Part shown: in pieces, positions 18,025-28,170 of the stretch
Numbering within the stretch: position 1 is the first letter of the stretch
How the letters are laid out: every line of letters begins with the position of its first letter
DNA from: Lautropia sp.
GTDB lineage: Bacteria > Pseudomonadota > Gammaproteobacteria > Burkholderiales > Burkholderiaceae_E
Assembly: GCA_030532425.1 (NCBI GenBank)
Contig: JAUNLD010000001.1
Span: 30,165-94,164, forward strand
Reading direction: 5' to 3'
DNA length: 64,000 nucleotides
Program-made: the position numbers and the translations under genes
The notes under the pieces: model-generated
Told to the model about the DNA's origin: nothing
Database searches by the model: none
What the model saw: only the letters and a program-made list of their open reading frames with translations

Positions 18025-18882
18025 TCAGTCGGCCCCCACGCTCAGCGTCTGGCCGCCCTGCCAGTGCTCACCCGCCGCCAGCCGGGCTGGCTGGCCGATG
18101 CAGGCGGCCTCGACACACAGCATCTTCTGCCAGTCGTCATCCGGCATGTCCTTGAGGTTGCGCGCCTGCTTCTCGCCGGGGTTCCAGACCACCACATCGT
18201 GAAAGCCGCCACTCATGGCAATGCGCAGGCGGCCGGCCCCGCTTTCCAGCACCAGCGGCTGGGCCACGTCGAAGAAGATGTCATCGATGGCGCCCCCGAG
18301 GGGCAGCGGGCCCTCGGCCGCCACGCCGGCCTCATCACGCAGGGTGTCGAGCTTGCGGCAGCCATCCAGCCCGTGCAGGCGCCCCCCGGCCAGCGCCGGC
18401 AGGGCCAGGTAGGTGTGCAATGCCGCGGTGAAGGGCATCGGCTGATTGCTGTGGTTGTGCACGTGCAGCTGCATCACCAGCTGGCCCGGCCACAGCTGCA
18501 CCCGCATGGACAGGGCGAAGGCAAAGGGCCAGAGCAGACGGCTGTCGGGCGAATCGGCCAGCGACAGCTCCACCATCGGCACATCGCTGCTCTCGCCGCG
18601 TGCCAGCGTCCAGGGCAAGGTGCGGGCAAAACCGTGGCGCGGCAGGTTGAAGTCGGGGCCGCGCTGATTGAATTGCGGGAAGATCACCGGCACACCGCCA
18701 CGGACCGGCTGCCCGGCACTGGCTGCCACCGGCGAGACGTACAGGCGCTCGATGCCATCCGCCGTCTGCCACGACAGCACCTGCGCACCGTGGCGCAGCA
18801 CCACCATCCGGTCGCCGTGGGCATTGCGCAGGCACAGTGCCTCCTGCCCCCCCACCATCATGTCCTCGATCGATCCGCTCAT
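18025..18882 (-). CDS. D-hexose-6-phosphate mutarotase-like epimerase
   Basis: A 285-residue aldose-1-epimerase-superfamily protein. Diagnostic parts are RGGVPVIFPQFNQRGPDFNL, PRHGFARTLPW (catalytic His), HTYLAL and the end VVVWNPGEKQARNL with DDDWQKMLCVEAA. The family interconverts alpha and beta anomers of sugar phosphates. Its Shine-Dalgarno GGAGGAGG is inside the last codons of the upstream gene, 4 nt before ATG 18882, so the two are translationally coupled. Confidence 0.9.
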   Translation of the reverse strand: MSGSIEDMMVGGQEALCLRNAHGDRMVVLRHGAQVLSWQTADGIERLYVSPVAASAGQPVRGGVPVIFPQFNQRGPDFNLPRHGFARTLPWTLARGESSDVPMVELSLADSPDSRLLWPFAFALSMRVQLWPGQLVMQLHVHNHSNQPMPFTAALHTYLALPALAGGRLHGLDGCRKLDTLRDEAGVAAEGPLPLGGAIDDIFFDVAQPLVLESGAGRLRIAMSGGFHDVVVWNPGEKQARNLKDMPDDDWQKMLCVEAACIGQPARLAAGEHWQGGQTLSVGAD

Positions 18883-18886
18883 TGGC

Positions 18887-19648
18887 TCAATCCTCCTCCA
18901 TTCGCAAATCCGCAATCACCGGTGCGTGGTCGGACAGCCGCGCCCAGCTCAGCCCCCGCAACACCTGCGCGGCCTCGACGACAAAGCCGCGCACGTAGAT
19001 GCGATCCATCTTCAGGCACGGTACCAGCGCCGGAAAGGTGCGGGCACCGGCCAGCACTTCGTGCACCGACAAGCCGGCAATCAGGTGCTGGCTCAGCTGG
19101 TCGCGCCAGTCGTTGAAATCGCCGGCCACCAGTAACGGCGCATCGTGCGGCACCTCATCCTGTATCCAGCGGATCAGGGTGTCGGCCTGGCGCAGACGGC
19201 TGCGGGCAAACAGCCCGAAGTGGATGACGAAACAGTGCACCGCCCGGCTGCCCACTTGCAAGACGCAATGCAGCACGCCCCGGCGCTCGAAGACATGATC
19301 GGAGAAATCACGGTTTTCGATCGACACGATCGGGAACTGCGAGAGCAGCGCGTTGCCGTGATGGCCGTGCAGATAGCGGGCGTTGAGCCCGTAGACCGCC
19401 TGGTACTCGCGGCCCGAACCCGGCGGCAGCGCCAGGTACTGGGCCTGCGGATCGGCCGGCCAGTGCGAAAAACGCTCGGCCAGCCGGCTGTTCTTGCCCT
19501 GCACCTCCTGCAGGAAGACGACATCGGGCTGCAACTCGTGCAGACGGCGCCGCATTTCCTGCACGCTGGGCCGGGGCCTCAGGTGGCCCGGTCCCTGCAC
19601 CACCCCCTTGTGGATGTTGTAGGTGGCCACGCGCAGGCGCACGCTCAC
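18887..19648 (-). CDS. Cytosolic endonuclease/exonuclease/phosphatase family protein
   Basis: A 253-residue EEP-fold protein with no signal peptide. Motifs: RVATYNIHKGV, DVVFLQEVQGKNS, FPIVSIENRDFSDH, VIHFGLF, LVAGDFNDWRDQL and LSDHAPVIADLRM. In many betaproteobacteria this gene follows nudB and precedes a cardiolipin synthase; here it follows nudB with a 4-nt overlap but the next gene is a mutarotase. Likely a phosphodiesterase or nuclease; the substrate is unknown. Confidence 0.9.
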   Translation of the reverse strand: MSVRLRVATYNIHKGVVQGPGHLRPRPSVQEMRRRLHELQPDVVFLQEVQGKNSRLAERFSHWPADPQAQYLALPPGSGREYQAVYGLNARYLHGHHGNALLSQFPIVSIENRDFSDHVFERRGVLHCVLQVGSRAVHCFVIHFGLFARSRLRQADTLIRWIQDEVPHDAPLLVAGDFNDWRDQLSQHLIAGLSVHEVLAGARTFPALVPCLKMDRIYVRGFVVEAAQVLRGLSWARLSDHAPVIADLRMEED

Positions 19649-20211
19649 GATTCGTCCTCCGTTGATGGGGAGAGGCTGGTGCCTTCTTCAGCCGGCCAGC
19701 CATGCCGCTGGGCCAGCAGGCGGATGGCCTCGGCATTGCTGGGCGAAAAGCAGCGCTCGGCCGCCGCCTGCCAGCCCAGCCAGGCGCTGGCCAGATGCTC
19801 GCGCTCGGCCAGCCGCACCGGCCGCGGGGCCGGCACCACCAGCGCAAATACATGTTCGTTATTGTGCGTCACACCCGGCCCGTAGCGGTGACGCCAATGG
19901 GCGTAAATCTCGTAACGATTGCAGATGTCCAGGTCCACCAGCACCCCATCGGCGGCATCCCCTGCCATGGCCGGCAAGGCCCCCGGAACCGGGGAAAACG
20001 CGGTGCCCGGCAGCGTATCGGCAGCGTGCAGTCCGGTTTCTTCCAGCAGTTCGCGCACGGCAGCCTGGCAAGGCGGTTCGTCGGGCGCATCGAGGCTGCC
20101 CGTCACCGATTGCCAGAAACCGGGGCGGTCGGCCCGCTCCAGCAACAGCACCTGACCGTCGGGCGTGTGGATCACCACCAGCACCGAGATCGGAATCTTG
20201 TAGGGTCTCAT
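19645..20211 (-). CDS. nudB: Dihydroneopterin triphosphate diphosphatase (Nudix)
   Basis: A 188-residue Nudix hydrolase of the NudB type, removing pyrophosphate from dihydroneopterin triphosphate in folate synthesis. The Nudix box is GSLDAPDEPPCQ...AVRELLEETGL, one residue longer than the standard spacing. RPYKIPISVLVVI and the later WRHRYGPGVTHNNEHVF match NudB. It overlaps the endonuclease gene by 4 nt. aspS, normally its upstream partner, is 6 kb away beyond the lipoprotein island. Confidence 0.9.
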   Translation of the reverse strand: MRPYKIPISVLVVIHTPDGQVLLLERADRPGFWQSVTGSLDAPDEPPCQAAVRELLEETGLHAADTLPGTAFSPVPGALPAMAGDAADGVLVDLDICNRYEIYAHWRHRYGPGVTHNNEHVFALVVPAPRPVRLAEREHLASAWLGWQAAAERCFSPSNAEAIRLLAQRHGWPAEEGTSLSPSTEDES

Positions 20212-20235
20212 GAGCAGGCCACCGTTGCAGCACAT

Positions 20236-20564
20236 GCCATTGCGGCGCTTGCACGCCTCAACCTGGAAGGTATAGGCGTGGATCGGCGAAACCCCGGATT
20301 ATAGATCGACGCGCCAGCGACCGGTCAGCGCCCCGGACCGCCGCATGACGGCTGTGATCGACTGTTGGTCATCGCACACGCCCAACGGCCGGGGCGACCG
20401 ATAAGCTGCCGCGCAGCATGTCCTTCTCCGGGCTTCGGGGCGGAAAGCAGTGTGTGAGCCCCATGTTTCAGCAGCCCATGCAAAGCGATGAACATGGCCG
20501 CGCCCAGACCTTTGAGCCATGGAACGCAGATCCTTGTTGACACGATGACGGAGCCCTGACGACC
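20236..20564. other. Left edge of the lipoprotein island, no gene
   Basis: About 330 nt without a gene. CTGTTGGTC (20362-20370) and the following 60 nt resemble the DNA upstream of copy C (from 23328), so this is the old 5' flank of copy A, with about 100 nt more spacing to its ATG. Confidence 0.4.
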
Positions 20565-21800
20565 ATGAAACCCCGGCAGCAGGGCCGGCACGCGCTGGCC
20601 ATGACCCTGGCCCTGTTTGCGCTGACGGCTCATGGCAGCGGGGGAGGCAGCCAGCCCCCCGCACCCCATCCACCAGCAGAGGCATCAACACCTCCCGCCA
20701 CGACCGCAGAGGCATCGGCATCTCCTGCCACGGCAACAGAAACCGCATCGGACGATGCCCTGGCCGACAAGGGCCTGTCCTCCTTCTACGGCCGATTTCT
20801 CGACCAGGAATACGCCAGCGTGGTGAGACTGGAGCTGGATTTGCTGGGCATGCCAACCGACCTCGGGGTCGAGCGCATCAAGATCGTGGAAGGCAAGGAT
20901 CTGGTCGAAGACCTGACCGTGGTCGACGGCGAAATCCGCTTCATCACCCCCGCAGACCGGGGCAAAACCGGAACGATCCGGCTGGTGATCGAAGGCAACA
21001 CCACCCGGCGTCCGCTGGAAATCGCGCTGGGCAGCCCACGCTTTCTGGAAATTGCCGACACGAGCGAGTTTAACGACGATGATCTGGACAGGGCGCCAAT
21101 TCCCCTGAAAGTACACGGGTTGGGGCCAGGCAACCGCATCGGGCACGAAGGGCTGACATTTGAAATAGACCGGGAGATCGAAATTCACCCTGTGGCATCC
21201 AATGCCATGATAGCCGCCGGCGGGGGAGATCCCCTGTTCCTGCGGAAGCTCTGGCAACCCCTGCCCTCCAAACGAGGCTTTTCCCTGAGCCATGACGTGC
21301 TCAAGACACTGATCGCACGCCAGGACGGCAGCGACATCTGGGCTGAGGTGGTGTTCAATGGTAATGGCAAAGACTATGACTTTTCCCGGAAATGGTCATT
21401 CGTGATGCATGTGCCTGTGGCCAGCATCGAAGGCCAGCTCATCGATTCCAGCACCAAACAGGCCGTGCGTGAACTGGCCGGACGCAAGCTGGCCATCCGT
21501 GGCCAACGCTCAAATGGCACCCGGGCCGTGACGGTGATCGATGACGAGGGACGTTTCCGTCTTGACGACCTCTCGGCCGGCACCTACATCGCAGAAGTGC
21601 TGGATACCCAGCTGCCTGGCTTCATCCAGACGCTCTTCCATGTCCGTCAGGACGACACCAGGGTGCAGGTGAGCTTGCCGTATTCCACCCGGGCCTACAA
21701 GGCGTTGACCCGCAAGAACATCGAAGACGGCAAGGATGGCAACATCCTTGGCAAGCCGACCCCAAAGCAGACAAATTCAACACCCTCAAAGACCGTCCAG
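20565..21800 (+). repeat. 1.23-kb direct repeat, copy A
   Basis: Matches 23427-24662 at a fixed offset of 2862 nt. Differences cluster in the first 300 nt (several substitutions, including the lipobox codon) while about 900 nt after that appear identical. Confidence 0.9.
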
Positions 21801-21899
21801 GAGCGCCCGATCACGGAATCCACTTGCCCGGATGGTTTCAGGAATCATTCCGTGTACGCCGCAGATATGCAACGCTCAGTGCTGGTATGTCTTCCCTGA
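20565..21899 (+). CDS. Lipoprotein-family copy A, lipobox lost
   Basis: A 444-residue member of an unrecognised family. It is nearly identical over 410 residues to copy C at 23427 (constant offset of 2862 nt, no indels). The signal region LAMTLALFALTAHGSGGG has His where copy C has the lipobox Cys (TACGGGG), so this copy cannot be lipidated. The middle contains a carboxypeptidase-regulatory-like strand pattern (SIEGQLIDSSTKQAVRELAG, FRLDDLSAGTYIAEVLD). After about nucleotide 21800 it diverges from copy C and ends within 35 residues; a second frame continues to 22104, suggesting a frameshift. Probably a decaying or donor copy. Confidence 0.75.
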   Translation: MKPRQQGRHALAMTLALFALTAHGSGGGSQPPAPHPPAEASTPPATTAEASASPATATETASDDALADKGLSSFYGRFLDQEYASVVRLELDLLGMPTDLGVERIKIVEGKDLVEDLTVVDGEIRFITPADRGKTGTIRLVIEGNTTRRPLEIALGSPRFLEIADTSEFNDDDLDRAPIPLKVHGLGPGNRIGHEGLTFEIDREIEIHPVASNAMIAAGGGDPLFLRKLWQPLPSKRGFSLSHDVLKTLIARQDGSDIWAEVVFNGNGKDYDFSRKWSFVMHVPVASIEGQLIDSSTKQAVRELAGRKLAIRGQRSNGTRAVTVIDDEGRFRLDDLSAGTYIAEVLDTQLPGFIQTLFHVRQDDTRVQVSLPYSTRAYKALTRKNIEDGKDGNILGKPTPKQTNSTPSKTVQERPITESTCPDGFRNHSVYAADMQRSVLVCLP

Positions 21900-22104
21900 T
21901 GTGATGAGGCTTGACGAACAGCGGGTTTCAAACGCAACGAACTGGGGCTTCAGAACCGCGGATTCCGGGGCGGTACTCCCTGGCGGCCGCTACACGCTGA
22001 AGCAGACTTTTGATCGAAAAGGCGGCCAACTGCGACTCAAGGCAAGCGGATATGCCCATACAGGACAGCTCAAGCGCATGCGCAAGATGCTGAGGCGGAT
22101 TTAA
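21844..22104 (+). pseudogene. Possible frameshifted C-terminal remainder of copy A
   Basis: Downstream of the copy A stop a second frame stays open to the TAA at 22104 and encodes a basic segment (FRTADSGAVLPGGRYTLKQT, then KASGYAHTGQLKRMRKM). It has no start signal of its own. Either a single-base shift near 21840-21890 separated it from copy A or it is an unrelated orphan module. Confidence 0.35.
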
Positions 22105-22355
22105 GGGTTTATCTTATTGGTTTTGTACAACAACCAATCTATCATTTCTTCATATTGATAACCCTGACCCTCTCCGATGTATTGCCCTACAACGTAGTTT
22201 GCCAGGTCTTGGCAATCTTTTTCGCCAAGAGTGTCGTTGATGATTAATGCCTCCTTCATTCTGATTAGACTTTCTTTGCCAATAAACTGACTTTCTTCCT
22301 CTATTTCTTTTTTTATCAGATCAATCAGAGTCTTTTTTACTTCACCCGTTTTCAT
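22101..22355 (-). CDS. Small AT-rich protein, candidate immunity protein
   Basis: An 84-residue, Lys/Glu/Ile-rich soluble protein (MKTGEVKKTLIDLIKKEIEE; ends YEEMIDWLLYKTNKINP). No family recognised. Base composition is about 40% G+C by eye in a GC-rich genome, a sign of recent transfer. The ATG overlaps the stop of the upstream peptide gene by 4 nt (ATGA), and GGAAG lies 5 nt upstream. Small, all-helical, charged proteins coupled to a bacteriocin-like gene are commonly immunity proteins; that role is inferred from context only. Confidence 0.65.
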   Translation of the reverse strand: MKTGEVKKTLIDLIKKEIEEESQFIGKESLIRMKEALIINDTLGEKDCQDLANYVVGQYIGEGQGYQYEEMIDWLLYKTNKINP

Positions 22356-22672
22356 GTTTTCTTCCAAAGAGAGTGCACTTGATTGATACCGTGGCGGGTG
22401 AAACCTGTGATTGCATAACGAAAACCTGCCCATGCAATCGGCGCAAACCAGATTGCCGTGCCGGAAGTCTCCTTCATCTCCTGCTTGGAAAGCGCCGCCA
22501 GCTGCATCGGCTTGTCAGCCTGATCGAACAGCCCGTTGATGTCCTGCTGACTGAAAGCGGCCATCGGCTGGGGGGCCGGGGTGGTCCTGACAGCTGCTTC
22601 GCCGGCATGCGCCTGCATCGACACCATGCCGACGGTGGCGATCACCACGGCTGCTTGCTTGAAGCTCTTCAT
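22352..22672 (-). CDS. Secreted bacteriocin-like peptide precursor
   Basis: A 106-residue protein. Residues 1-23 are a Sec signal (SFKQAAVVIATVGMVSMQAHA). A spacer follows, then LAALSKQEMKETSG (58-71), close to the double-glycine leader consensus L-S-x-x-E-L/M-x-x-x-x-G. The 35 residues after it (TAIWFAPIAWAGFRYAIT, then GFTRHGINQVHSLWKKT) are hydrophobic/aromatic with a basic end, as in class II bacteriocins. AGGAG precedes the ATG by 5 nt. The next gene is coupled and may give immunity. A Sec signal plus an internal leader motif is an unusual combination. No transporter or protease is visible nearby. It could also be a small envelope protein unrelated to antagonism. Confidence 0.65.
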   Translation of the reverse strand: MKSFKQAAVVIATVGMVSMQAHAGEAAVRTTPAPQPMAAFSQQDINGLFDQADKPMQLAALSKQEMKETSGTAIWFAPIAWAGFRYAITGFTRHGINQVHSLWKKT

Positions 22673-22770
22673 ATAGACTCCTGCTTGGTTCAAGATTACA
22701 ACAACAAGCCTCGACAGACTCCCGAGGCACCTGCGGACGGTGTTGCCGCACCGCCTGCATCTGTCAGCAA

Positions 22771-23294
22771 TCTGGTCGAAGACCTGACCGTAGTGGACGG
22801 CGAAATCCGCTTCATCACCCCCGCAGACCGGGGCAAAACCGAAACGATCCGGCTGGTGATCGAAGGCAACACCACCCGGCGCCCGCTGGAGATCGCACTG
22901 GGCAGCCCACGCTTTCTGGAAATTGCCGACACGAGCGAGTTTGACGACGATGTTCTGGACAGGGCACCAATTCCCCTGAAAGTGCACGGACTGGGGGCAG
23001 GCAACCGCATTGGGCACGAAGGGCTGACATTTGAAATAGACCGGGACATCGAACTCCACCACGATGCATCCGATGTCACGATGGCCGCCAGCGGGGACGA
23101 GCCTCTGTACCTGCAGGAGTACTGGCAGCCCCTTCCCTCGGGACAGGGATTCTTTCTGAGTGCTGGACACCCAGCTGCCTGGCTTCATCCAGACGCTCTT
23201 CCATGTCCGTCAGGACGATACCAGGGTGCAAGTGACCTTGCCCTATTCCACCCGGGCCTACAAGGTGTTGACTCGCAGGAACATCGGGCATTAA
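22771..23294 (+). pseudogene. Lipoprotein-family copy B, broken fragment
   Basis: Homologous to the interior of copies A and C: it begins at NLVEDLTVVDGEIRFITPAD, lacks the signal peptide and N-terminal 110 residues, and diverges more than A and C do from each other. At 23159-23160 about 310 nt present in the full copies is missing, which throws the rest out of frame (VLDTQLPGFIQTLFHVRQDD continues in another frame to the TAA at 23294). No start signal. Clearly non-functional as a protein. Confidence 0.85.
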
Positions 23295-23426
23295 ACGCCC
23301 AGCACGCCGTGTGCCGGCTGCATCCGCCTGTTGGTCGGAGCGCTCACCCGAAGACATGGGCCGATCGATAGGCTCCAGCACATCCCCCTTTCTGATCGGC
23401 GGGACACAGACAGGACGCCAAGAACC

Positions 23427-24662
23427 ATGAAACCCCGACACCATACCCGGCACGCGCTGGCCATGACCCTGGCCTTGTTTGCGCTGACAGCTTGTGGCGG
23501 CGGGGGAGGCAGCCAGCCCCCCTCACCCCATCCGCCCGCTGGGGCATCAACACCTCCCGCCACGACCGCAGAGGCATCGACATCTCCTGCCACGGCAACA
23601 GAAGCCGCATCGGACGATGCCCTGGCCGACAAGGGCCTGTCCTCCTTCTACGGCCGCTTTCTCGATCAGGAATACGCCAGCGTGGTGAGACTGGAGCTGG
23701 ATTTGCTGGGCATGCCAACCAACCTCGGAGTCGAGCGCATCAAGATCGTGGAAGGCAAGGATCTGGTCGAAGACCTGACCGTGGTCGACGGCGAAATCCG
23801 CTTCATCACCCCCGCAGACCGGGGCAAAACCGGAACGATCCGGCTGGTGATCGAAGGCAACACCACCCGGCGTCCGCTGGAAATCGCGCTGGGCAGCCCA
23901 CGCTTTCTGGAAATTGCCGACACGAGCGAGTTTAACGACGATGATCTGGACAGGGCGCCAATTCCCCTGAAAGTACACGGGTTGGGGCCAGGCAACCGCA
24001 TCGGGCACGAAGGGCTGACATTTGAAATAGACCGGGAGATCGAAATTCACCCTGTGGCATCCAATGCCATGATAGCCGCCGGCGGGGGAGATCCCCTGTT
24101 CCTGCGGAAGCTCTGGCAACCCCTGCCCTCCAAACGAGGCTTTTCCCTGAGCCATGACGTGCTCAAGACACTGATCGCACGCCAGGACGGCAGCGACATC
24201 TGGGCTGAGGTGGTGTTCAATGGTAATGGCAAAGACTATGACTTTTCCCGGAAATGGTCATTCGTGATGCATGTGCCTGTGGCCAGCATCGAAGGCCAGC
24301 TCATCGATTCCAGCACCAAACAGGCCGTGCGTGAACTGGCCGGACGCAAGCTGGCCATCCGTGGCCAACGCTCAAATGGCACCCGGGCCGTGACGGTGAT
24401 CGATGACGAGGGACGTTTCCGTCTTGACGACCTCTCGGCCGGCACCTACATCGCAGAAGTGCTGGATACCCAGCTGCCTGGCTTCATCCAGACGCTCTTC
24501 CATGTCCGTCAGGACGACACCAGGGTGCAGGTGAGCTTGCCGTATTCCACCCGGGCCTACAAGGCGTTGACCCGCAAGAACATCGAAGACGGCAAGGATG
24601 GCAACATCCTTGGCAAGCCGGCCCCAAAGCAGACAAATTCAACGCCCCCCAAGACCGTCCTG
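23427..24662 (+). repeat. 1.23-kb direct repeat, copy C
   Basis: Partner of 20565-21800, same orientation, offset 2862 nt. Homology stops at about 24660, where the copy C-specific second half begins. Confidence 0.9.
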
Positions 24663-26162
24663 GACGGCTCCTTCACCGGATCAACGGGGTGCTATCGCCT
24701 GCTTCAGGATAACGGAAATTACAGTTTTGGCCTGGCAAGCAGCCCCAACGAACCCGCGGCACGCCATTCGTGTACGGTGGCGGTGACCATCCCTGAGGGC
24801 ACGAAAAATATCGACCTTTCCTCGGGCATATACTCTTACATTTGGCAGAGATATCCGTCCATTGAAAATGGACACAGGGACGACAGCTGGTCCTATCTCA
24901 TCACTGGCCTGCCCAACCCCATTAACAAGCATGGAAGCAGTACGGATGGCTTGGTGCGGGGAGGGCGCCTCACCATGGAAGGTTGCCTGGATGTGAGCAG
25001 CCTTACAAAAAACGGCCCGCACGAATTATCGATTCAGCTGGAGACAAGCGGCACCGGCAATCGGGACGCCGTTTCACTGAACATTTTTCCCAAAGCCAAC
25101 TGCAATACCAGGCTCAACGTTATTAAAGCCGAATTCGCCCTGAACAATCAACGCGGCCACCGCATTCTCAGCCCCATCAAACACGACCCGGAGGGATTGC
25201 CCAATTACGCCGGCGCGTACATCAGCCTTTCCGGCGCGCAAGACCCCAAGGCATGGGGCATTCCCCTGGAGATACGCTACGAGCCACAGGATGCGAGCAT
25301 CAAGGAGATCAAGCTCGTCATGACCAACAACACAGGCTCTCACGAAGAAGACATCACGCGTCAAGCCACGATCGACGAAGAAGGGAAAATCACCTTCAAG
25401 GATCTCGTCCTTCCTGAGAGGTTTGCCTTGCAGCCGTTTTCTGGATCAGTAAGCTTTGCCGTGGTCATCCGGGGAGAAGTGGAAGGTGTTGACTATACAA
25501 GCAACCCTGCCACAGTGAAAACCAAGATAACAAAAGAAAGCAGTTTTACTCCTCTGTTCCATGCCGGCGGCACATTTGGCACAGACAGGCGCTACGGGCA
25601 AGGGTCGGTCGACGAAGGCGGCGATGCCTGGGCCAGCTACAGCACCATCAAGTGGCTGAAACGGAACAAATACCGTTTCAACGACATTTCCGCCCAGCAT
25701 GTAGCCCAGATAGAAAAAAATGGCAGATCCGTGCTTGCCCATGCGGGCCATAGCGATGGCCTGCAACTCGATCTGAGATACGCCGACGGCGCAGGCGGAT
25801 ATAGCGACCGGATGGGCGGCATCATGAATGGCAGCCACATCAAAAAGGTTTTCGAGAATGCCGAATCCGACTTCTATCAGAAAAAACTGGATTCTTCACC
25901 CAACATCCGCCTGGCGGCCCAATGGGTGCTGGACAACCGGCGACTGATCGAGCGCGAAGCACCACTGGCCAGGAGGATTTATGCTGGCAATGACTGGATG
26001 CAGAAGGCCTTGCTTGAGGGAGAGTTTTCTTCTGGCCAAAAAATTCCCTTTGACGGCACAGGGGCTGTCGGTGGGCATTTGTCGATTTGGGAAAGTATGC
26101 CAGATAACGTCAAATTCATAGGCCAGCACCTGCACCACTGGCATATCTCACTCAAGCGATGA
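23427..26162 (+). CDS. Lipoprotein-family copy C with C-terminal LAS/M15-type peptidase signature
   Basis: A 911-residue lipoprotein. Signal LAMTLALFALTAC gives lipidated Cys 23, followed by Gly and a Pro/Ala/Thr-rich linker. Residues up to about 410 are shared with copy A. Residues 410-740 are new and beta-rich (TLTMEGCLDVSSL-like and RYEPQDASIKEIKLV stretches). The last 170 residues contain HSDGLQLD, fitting the LAS motif H-x6-D, and end with QHLHHWHISL, fitting [W/H]-x-H, the remaining zinc/catalytic histidines. LAS enzymes cut peptidoglycan peptides or D-Ala-D-Ala. The module order (lipid anchor, conserved stalk, variable catalytic tail) suggests a surface enzyme or effector; that is inference. 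Confidence 0.75.
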   Translation: MKPRHHTRHALAMTLALFALTACGGGGGSQPPSPHPPAGASTPPATTAEASTSPATATEAASDDALADKGLSSFYGRFLDQEYASVVRLELDLLGMPTNLGVERIKIVEGKDLVEDLTVVDGEIRFITPADRGKTGTIRLVIEGNTTRRPLEIALGSPRFLEIADTSEFNDDDLDRAPIPLKVHGLGPGNRIGHEGLTFEIDREIEIHPVASNAMIAAGGGDPLFLRKLWQPLPSKRGFSLSHDVLKTLIARQDGSDIWAEVVFNGNGKDYDFSRKWSFVMHVPVASIEGQLIDSSTKQAVRELAGRKLAIRGQRSNGTRAVTVIDDEGRFRLDDLSAGTYIAEVLDTQLPGFIQTLFHVRQDDTRVQVSLPYSTRAYKALTRKNIEDGKDGNILGKPAPKQTNSTPPKTVLDGSFTGSTGCYRLLQDNGNYSFGLASSPNEPAARHSCTVAVTIPEGTKNIDLSSGIYSYIWQRYPSIENGHRDDSWSYLITGLPNPINKHGSSTDGLVRGGRLTMEGCLDVSSLTKNGPHELSIQLETSGTGNRDAVSLNIFPKANCNTRLNVIKAEFALNNQRGHRILSPIKHDPEGLPNYAGAYISLSGAQDPKAWGIPLEIRYEPQDASIKEIKLVMTNNTGSHEEDITRQATIDEEGKITFKDLVLPERFALQPFSGSVSFAVVIRGEVEGVDYTSNPATVKTKITKESSFTPLFHAGGTFGTDRRYGQGSVDEGGDAWASYSTIKWLKRNKYRFNDISAQHVAQIEKNGRSVLAHAGHSDGLQLDLRYADGAGGYSDRMGGIMNGSHIKKVFENAESDFYQKKLDSSPNIRLAAQWVLDNRRLIEREAPLARRIYAGNDWMQKALLEGEFSSGQKIPFDGTGAVGGHLSIWESMPDNVKFIGQHLHHWHISLKR

Positions 26163-26204
26163 TGCGGTGAGCAGAATTTATCCGCCTTCTGACAGACATC
26201 GACA

Positions 26205-26225
26205 GCGCCCCGCATTCCGGGGCGC
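26205..26225. terminator. Hairpin between convergent copy C and aspS
   Basis: GCGCCCCG, 5-nt loop, CGGGGCGC: an 8-bp GC stem between two convergent stops. No U-run on either side, so efficiency is uncertain. Confidence 0.4.
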
Positions 26226-26313
26226 CACGCCCGGGCAGCCGCACGGCATCGCCACCGGGCTGGTGTCGATGCCGATCCGGCTTTTCTATTGAGGCGGCTG
26301 CCCGGCCGTGACC

Positions 26314-28122
<1,809 letters not shown>

Positions 28123-28170
28123 TGAATTCTCCTGGCAAGCGCAGTAGGGCGCCGGCTCGTCGCCGGCAGA

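Noticed and set aside
20565..24155. Repeated minus-strand open frames over copies A and C
   Set aside because: They repeat only because the sense strand repeats; no start signals or domains.
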